Origin: JAWBSP01 sp964632175
GTDB taxonomy: Archaea > Hadarchaeota > Hadarchaeia > Hadarchaeales > JAWBSP01
Length of the DNA stretch: 45,428 nt
Assembly: GCA_964632175.1 (NCBI GenBank)
Contig: CAZWBJ010000008.1
Location: 1-45,428 of the forward strand
Reading direction: 5' to 3'
Made by a program: the position numbers and the translations under genes. The notes beneath the pieces were generated by a model. It made no database searches. It had not been told where the DNA came from and was given only the letters and a program-made list of their open reading frames with translations. Each line of letters starts with the position of its first letter. Position 1 is the stretch's first letter. Positions 42,184 to 45,428 of this stretch are shown here, piece by piece.

Positions 42184-43252
42184 GGTAATTCAAGCTCTCG
42201 AGGCTCTGGGTACAAAGATCCTCCAAGATATAGAGAAAGGTGAGAACCCCTCTCTTGAGGTTCCCGTTCGATCCCTTTCAAACGTGAGATACAATCCAGA
42301 GACCAGAATGCTCGAGCTCGGGAAGGAGAAGGCCAAGCGCTACTTCTTCAATATTGCCCACGTGAGGAAGTTCGTCCAAACCGTGGAGGCAGCGGCCCTG
42401 AGTAAGGAGCTCAGGGAAGTGGGGAAACACCTGAGCCTCAGGGAGGCCTTTTACCGCATGAAACGCACCCTCCCGGGTTCAAACATAAACCTCGTGGATG
42501 AGCAGGAAGAGTCAAACTTGGCCATCGAGGATCTGGAACTCATAACCAACCTCTCTAGAGAAAAGTTACACTTCAATGCCAACAAGATGGGCTCCGTGGC
42601 GGGGAAGGTGATAATAGAAGACAAGGGGGATGAGGTGGACTGGTCAAGGTTGGGAAGCGGGGGCTGGTCCATTCCAAGCAACGTGGAGGACTTGGTTTTC
42701 AAAAAGGTGGAGGCCAAGTTCGTCCTGTACATGGAGAAGGCGGCGGAGTGGGAGAGGTTACACGAGGACAGGGTCTGGGAGCGCCTGAACTGTGTCATCA
42801 TGTGTAGTCAAGGGCAGGCGACTAGAGGGGTGAGGAGGCTTCTGCAGAGGCTCCATTTGGAGCACGGCCTGCCAGTGTACGTTCTGACCGACTTCGATCC
42901 TTGGGGATTTTACATATACTCCGTTCTGAAGTTTGGGTCCATAGGGCTTGCCCACATCTCCGAGCAGCTTGCCATCCCCGGGGCGAAGTTCCTAGGTCTC
43001 ACGGCGGACGATGTAGAAAAGTACGACCTGAAGAAGCACTTTATAAAGTTCGAGGAGGTGGACATGAGAAGATTGGAACAAATTGCAAGGTACGAGTGGT
43101 TTAAAGGTAACAAGGAATGGCAGAGACAGTTCAGACTCATGAAGCAGATGAGGGCAAAGGTGGAGCTGGCAGCCCTTTCCTCGAAGGGAATAACTTTTAT
43201 TTCGGAGCACTACCTACCCGAGAAGATAAAAAATCAGGAATTTCTGGATTAG
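42167..43252 (+). CDS. top6A: type II DNA topoisomerase VI subunit A
   Basis: A 361-residue Spo11-like cleavage subunit of topoisomerase VI. The winged-helix/CAP domain carries the catalytic Tyr (Y96 in SLREAFYRMK). The Toprim domain has the Glu of FVLYMEKAAEWERL (E190) and the Asp pair in TDFDPWG (D242, D244). The IMCSQGQATRGVRRLL segment replaces the more usual GYPDRATR-like form. It starts at ATG 42167 inside the subunit B gene, with AGGAGGAGG just upstream, so the subunits are translated together. Confidence 0.96.
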   Translation: MRKKDEVIQALEALGTKILQDIEKGENPSLEVPVRSLSNVRYNPETRMLELGKEKAKRYFFNIAHVRKFVQTVEAAALSKELREVGKHLSLREAFYRMKRTLPGSNINLVDEQEESNLAIEDLELITNLSREKLHFNANKMGSVAGKVIIEDKGDEVDWSRLGSGGWSIPSNVEDLVFKKVEAKFVLYMEKAAEWERLHEDRVWERLNCVIMCSQGQATRGVRRLLQRLHLEHGLPVYVLTDFDPWGFYIYSVLKFGSIGLAHISEQLAIPGAKFLGLTADDVEKYDLKKHFIKFEEVDMRRLEQIARYEWFKGNKEWQRQFRLMKQMRAKVELAALSSKGITFISEHYLPEKIKNQEFLD

Positions 43253-43436
43253 TCAAGTTATAGCTTGCAACTGTTTACCCTTCCAGCAAGGCGTAGCCAT
43301 CGGCCTGTATTTCCTGCAAGTTCATCCCTGCCTCTTTGGTAGGTCTCATTTATGGTCATGGAGATCGAATGATTTCTGTCCCTGCTCTCCCTCGCTGCCT
43401 ACCTGAAACGGTTAAGTGCAGATTCCAAGTTAAAAA

Positions 43437-43819
43437 ATGGGGGGAAAAAGAAAGAGGTACAAACTCTACACCATGAGGCTCCTCTGGAAGGAGGTATAAA
43501 TGCCGGCGGTTTTTGTGGATGCTGTACTGCAGGCGCAAAAAAAGGTACAGGTCAGAGCCCTCCTGAACAGCGGGGCCCAAGATCTCGAAGTGGTTGTGCC
43601 CTTAAGCGTCTGAAGCGAATGGGGGGCAAAAGAGGAAAAAGTTGTGGACTGATCTTCGGCGGCAGAGAGTTCCCCTCCCCCATCAGCAGGGTGAAGGTAG
43701 AGGTGAGGAACCCAGAAACCGGTGAGGTGAGGATGGCAGAACTGGAATGTTCCGTTCTGCCGGATAAGGTGCTGGATTGTGTCCTTCTGGGAACGGAGGC
43801 CAGGCGAAACTCGGAGTAA
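43437..43819 (+). pseudogene. frameshifted retropepsin-like aspartic protease gene
   Basis: ATG 43500, with GGAGGT five bases upstream, opens a 37-codon piece carrying VRALLNSGAQDLEVVVPLSV, which resembles the active-site strand of retropepsin-like proteases except that the catalytic Asp (A-L-L-D-S/T-G) is Asn. It ends at TGA 43611. One base back, the frame continues to 43819 with LIFGGREF, VKVEVRNPETGEVRMAELE and VLPDKVLDCVLLG, matching the second half of such proteins. A 20-codon ORF in the first frame (43437-43499) ends in TAA directly before ATG 43500 and may be the original N-terminus. Frameshift and lost Asp both point to a dead gene; a sequence error could explain the shift but not the Asn. 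Confidence 0.55.
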
Positions 43820-43898
43820 TACCAAACACGAGGACCGGAAACCCGATTTTCCTTACCGCTCCCTAGATTTGGGTAGAAATCCATTATTGCAGAATTTT

Positions 43899-43926
43899 GT
43901 TTCCTAATTTGGGAAACATATATAAA
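43899..43926 (+). promoter_or_regulatory. promoter with inverted repeat before the HTH gene
   Basis: A strong TATA-like CATATATAAA (43917-43926) is centred about 23 bp before GTG 43944. GTTTCC (43899-43904) and GGAAAC (43912-43917) form a 6-bp inverted repeat abutting it, a possible autoregulatory operator. Confidence 0.5.
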
Positions 43927-43943
43927 CCGAAGAGGAGATTGGT

Positions 43944-44336
43944 GTGGACGCCATCCGCTGGGCGGAAAAGGACAAGCTGGCGAAGGTCCTGCTCCAGAAA
44001 TCCCACCTTTCACCCGAGAACTTCAAGGCCCTTCTCCTTTACTACTGGAAGCGTGATACCACCTTCGAGGAACTGGGAAAAAGGCTTGGAGTCCAGAGGT
44101 CCGGGGCTTGGAAGAGGTGGAGGAAAGGGGTAGATGCCATCCTGCGTTCCTTCTATACCATCGAGCTAGGGATCTATTCGGGGGTGCTGGAACCGGAGGT
44201 GGCCGAATTTCTGCTTCAGGACCTCCAAGATTACCTTTCCCTGCTCAAAGAAGGTGAGAGCGCGAGCAAAATCAGGGATAAAATAGAGCTAAGAATGCTT
44301 AAAATGCTGAGAAAAGAGCCAAAAAAAGGCTATTAA
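43944..44336 (+). CDS. HTH (sigma-70 region 4-like) DNA-binding protein
   Basis: A 130-residue protein with a helix-turn-helix in its first half (LLYYWKRDTTFEELGKRLGVQRSGAWKRWRKGVDAIL, about 30-67), of the kind seen in sigma region 4-like archaeal regulators. A C-terminal helical region ends in a basic tail. It may be a regulator of a local gene set or of itself. The start is GTG 43944 with AGAGGAG upstream and a clear TATA box. The target is unknown; the neighbours are mostly decayed genes. Confidence 0.65.
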   Translation: MDAIRWAEKDKLAKVLLQKSHLSPENFKALLLYYWKRDTTFEELGKRLGVQRSGAWKRWRKGVDAILRSFYTIELGIYSGVLEPEVAEFLLQDLQDYLSLLKEGESASKIRDKIELRMLKMLRKEPKKGY

Positions 44337-44344
44337 CGCCACAA

Positions 44345-44402
44345 TGGACAAAATTTTGCTTTCTCAGAGATACACAAGAATATATTCCACTTGCTTTGTC
44401 CA
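44345..44402. repeat. inverted repeat, 8-bp arms
   Basis: TGGACAAA (44345-44352) and TTTGTCCA (44395-44402) are perfect inverted copies 42 bp apart in the gap after the HTH gene. They could be a terminator-like structure or the remnant ends of a small element. No transposase or target duplication was seen. Confidence 0.35.
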
Positions 44403-44447
44403 ACCACGGGGCCCTGATTTTACCTCCTGAGAAACCCCTGAGCATGT

Positions 44448-44567
44448 TTGGAAATAGAGGTTGTACATCTCAACGATGATGAAATTAAACTCTCCTGGCG
44501 TGATGCCGGAAAAACGGTTTACTGTAAGCGAGCCAGAGAGATCCACGAAGTTTCAGCAACCTTCTAA
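44448..44567 (+). CDS. possible 39-residue protein or gene fragment
   Basis: From TTG 44448 to TAA 44567, a frame encodes LEIEVVHLNDDEIKLSWRDA, then a Lys/Arg-rich segment ending HEVSATF. Its balanced acidic/basic composition looks coding rather than accidental. No Shine-Dalgarno is seen and a stop lies three codons before the TTG, so it may be the 3' end of a lost gene. It ends 6 bp before the helicase remnant on the other strand. Confidence 0.3.
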   Translation: MEIEVVHLNDDEIKLSWRDAGKTVYCKRAREIHEVSATF

Positions 44568-44573
44568 CACCGC

Positions 44574-44906
44574 TTAATTTTTCCCAACATTCCACCTTTT
44601 GGAGAGTAGCTTGGCTTTGAGCTTTCTCCGCAGTTCGGATGCCTTCACGCGCTCTACCCCACCGGATACAATCCGGAAGTAATCGGAGGAACCTCCTCTG
44701 GGAGTATGTCTCGTCCCCGTGCGGACCGCCCAGATTATCTTGAACCCCTCCGATTCCACCAGGGGCAGAAGGGCGCCCAAGATCACGGGGGTCTTCCCGA
44801 AACCCGTGGGAGCATCCAGACAGATTTTCCCCTTTATTTCCCGCTGGATGAATTCGATTACTCCAGCCTGGCGCTCCCTGAAAGGATAGGGAAAGAGGTT
44901 CCTCAT
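44574..44906 (-). pseudogene. truncated XPD-like DEAD_2 helicase
   Basis: ATG 44906 begins an XPD-type N-terminus: LFPYPFRERQAG, then Walker A DAPTGFGKTPVILGALLP, then IIWAVRTGT, which in intact members continues TExxRPIEE. Here the sequence drifts (RHTPRGGSSDYF) and stops after 110 codons, with a decayed SELRRK segment where the RGKRDMCL cluster region should be. Fe-S cysteines, DEAH box and the whole second helicase domain are missing. It is an old fragment, distinct from the intact XPD at 14484, which has a different N-terminus. Confidence 0.7.
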
Positions 44907-45020
44907 CCTTAGTTCCGTAACTAAGAAACGGGTGGAGACGGCGCCTGAGAACTCGCCGCACACCAAGGCCAGAGGCGACGAAAAGTCTCACAACCTAGAA
45001 AATTAAGTTGGAAGGCTTCC

Positions 45021-45428
45021 TCAGGTGGTATGCCTCGCGGTCATCCCAAACTTTTCTGAAGCCAAGCGCTCCATCGCCTCAATCTGCGGCTTCCTGAAAC
45101 CTATGTAAATTCCACCGTATTTTCCGCCCACCCAAGTCAACGTGGCCTCCCCCGGCTTCAGAATATGGTTCAGATAAGAGCTCCTTACCGCCACCCGCTC
45201 GACCATCCTCCCCCTGAGATCCTTCGGGCGCCTCAATCTGATAAAGATCCCCCCAACAGTCCCCTCGACCCGGTGGAGCCCACCATGTTTGGGCGGAAGA
45301 AGGTTATCCAGAGATTCGTGCTCGATATCCAAATGGGTGACCCTTGCCAGCGAGTAGCCCTTGAGGTGGATGTAAACCGAAGCCCCCTCCAGCTTGAAGT
45401 GCCCCGGCTCTAGAAAGACCTCGGCCTC
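45021..45428 (-). CDS. beta-rich protein of unknown function (5' end beyond the window)
   Basis: A frame open to the right edge gives the last 135 residues of a protein. It is rich in alternating hydrophobic strands, such as FLEPGHFKLEGASVYIHLKG, VEGTVGGIFIRLRRP and LTWVGGKYGGIYIGFRKP, and resembles a PUA-like or OB-like barrel fold without a firm match. A TTG at 45332 is not a likely start because coding-like sequence continues upstream of it. No function can be assigned. Confidence 0.6.
   Translation of the reverse strand, partial: EAEVFLEPGHFKLEGASVYIHLKGYSLARVTHLDIEHESLDNLLPPKHGGLHRVEGTVGGIFIRLRRPKDLRGRMVERVAVRSSYLNHILKPGEATLTWVGGKYGGIYIGFRKPQIEAMERLASEKFGMTARHTT

Noticed and set aside
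44474..44526. C/D box sRNA candidate (ATGATGA ... TGATG ... CTGT)
   Set aside because: D and D' boxes are CTGG/CTGT rather than CTGA, and the stretch lies in a coding-like frame.

Overview
This is chromosomal DNA from an archaeon. It encodes RadA, a multi-OB-fold RPA, both subunits of topoisomerase VI, an archaeal ATP-dependent DNA ligase, a RecJ/Cdc45-like DHH protein, a CDC48-type double AAA ATPase, deoxyhypusine synthase and an XPD-type Fe-S helicase. It also carries tRNA genes with bulge-helix-bulge introns and many TATA-like boxes about 25 bp before start codons, as expected of leaderless archaeal mRNAs. The DNA is GC-rich and genes are tightly packed, with many ATGA, TTGA and TGATG overlaps and frequent TTG or GTG starts. 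I cannot place it below the archaeal level from sequence alone; a heterotrophic lineage such as Hadarchaeota is only a guess. There is no plasmid or phage backbone, no CRISPR array and no intact insertion sequence.

Layout. 1-3618 (+): glycoside-hydrolase-like protein, CBS-pair protein, Kef-type cation/proton antiporter. 3555-6083: Fe-S uracil-DNA-glycosylase-like protein (-), tRNA-Thr, an ATPase gene that has lost its P-loop end, and a radical SAM protein. 6202-8794: DJ-1/PfpI protein facing two abutting zinc alcohol dehydrogenases. 8855-16442: a palindrome-centred divergent region, with tiny membrane and coiled-coil ORFs on the minus strand and, on the plus strand, a compact series: winged-helix regulator, 1262-residue FN3-type surface protein, MinD/ParA-like ATPase, small membrane protein, XPD helicase. 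16357-17067 (-): cis-prenyltransferase. 17148-20832 (+): RPA, RadA, metallophosphoesterase. 20836-23599 (-): small ORF, CDC48, PRC-barrel protein. 23678-29154: deoxyhypusine synthase, GH31 glycosidase, GH106-like protein. 29196-33263: tRNA-Asn, four-CBS protein, ROK sugar kinase, ornithine cyclodeaminase/alanine dehydrogenase family enzyme, DHH protein, and a CAT-anticodon tRNA with an unusually placed intron. 33481-34608: DtxR-like regulator with operator and a His-rich membrane protein. 34681-37840: CofE-like and MtnA-like enzymes divergent from the RecJ-like protein. 37894-43252: adenylate kinase, DNA ligase, topoisomerase VI B and A. 43437-45428: a decayed stretch with a frameshifted retropepsin-like gene, an HTH gene, an orphan 39-codon ORF, a truncated XPD-like helicase and a partial unknown protein.

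How it fits together. DNA replication, repair and topology genes form one theme (RPA-RadA, RecJ-like, ligase, topoisomerase VI, XPD, UDG-like). Carbohydrate use forms a second (three glycosidase-like proteins, sugar kinase, polyol/sugar dehydrogenases). The most unusual unit is the coupled regulator / FN3 surface protein / MinD-like ATPase set at 9260-14484, which I suggest is an uncharacterised cell-surface system. The window also contains several decaying genes and one apparently complete kinase gene with no standard start codon.
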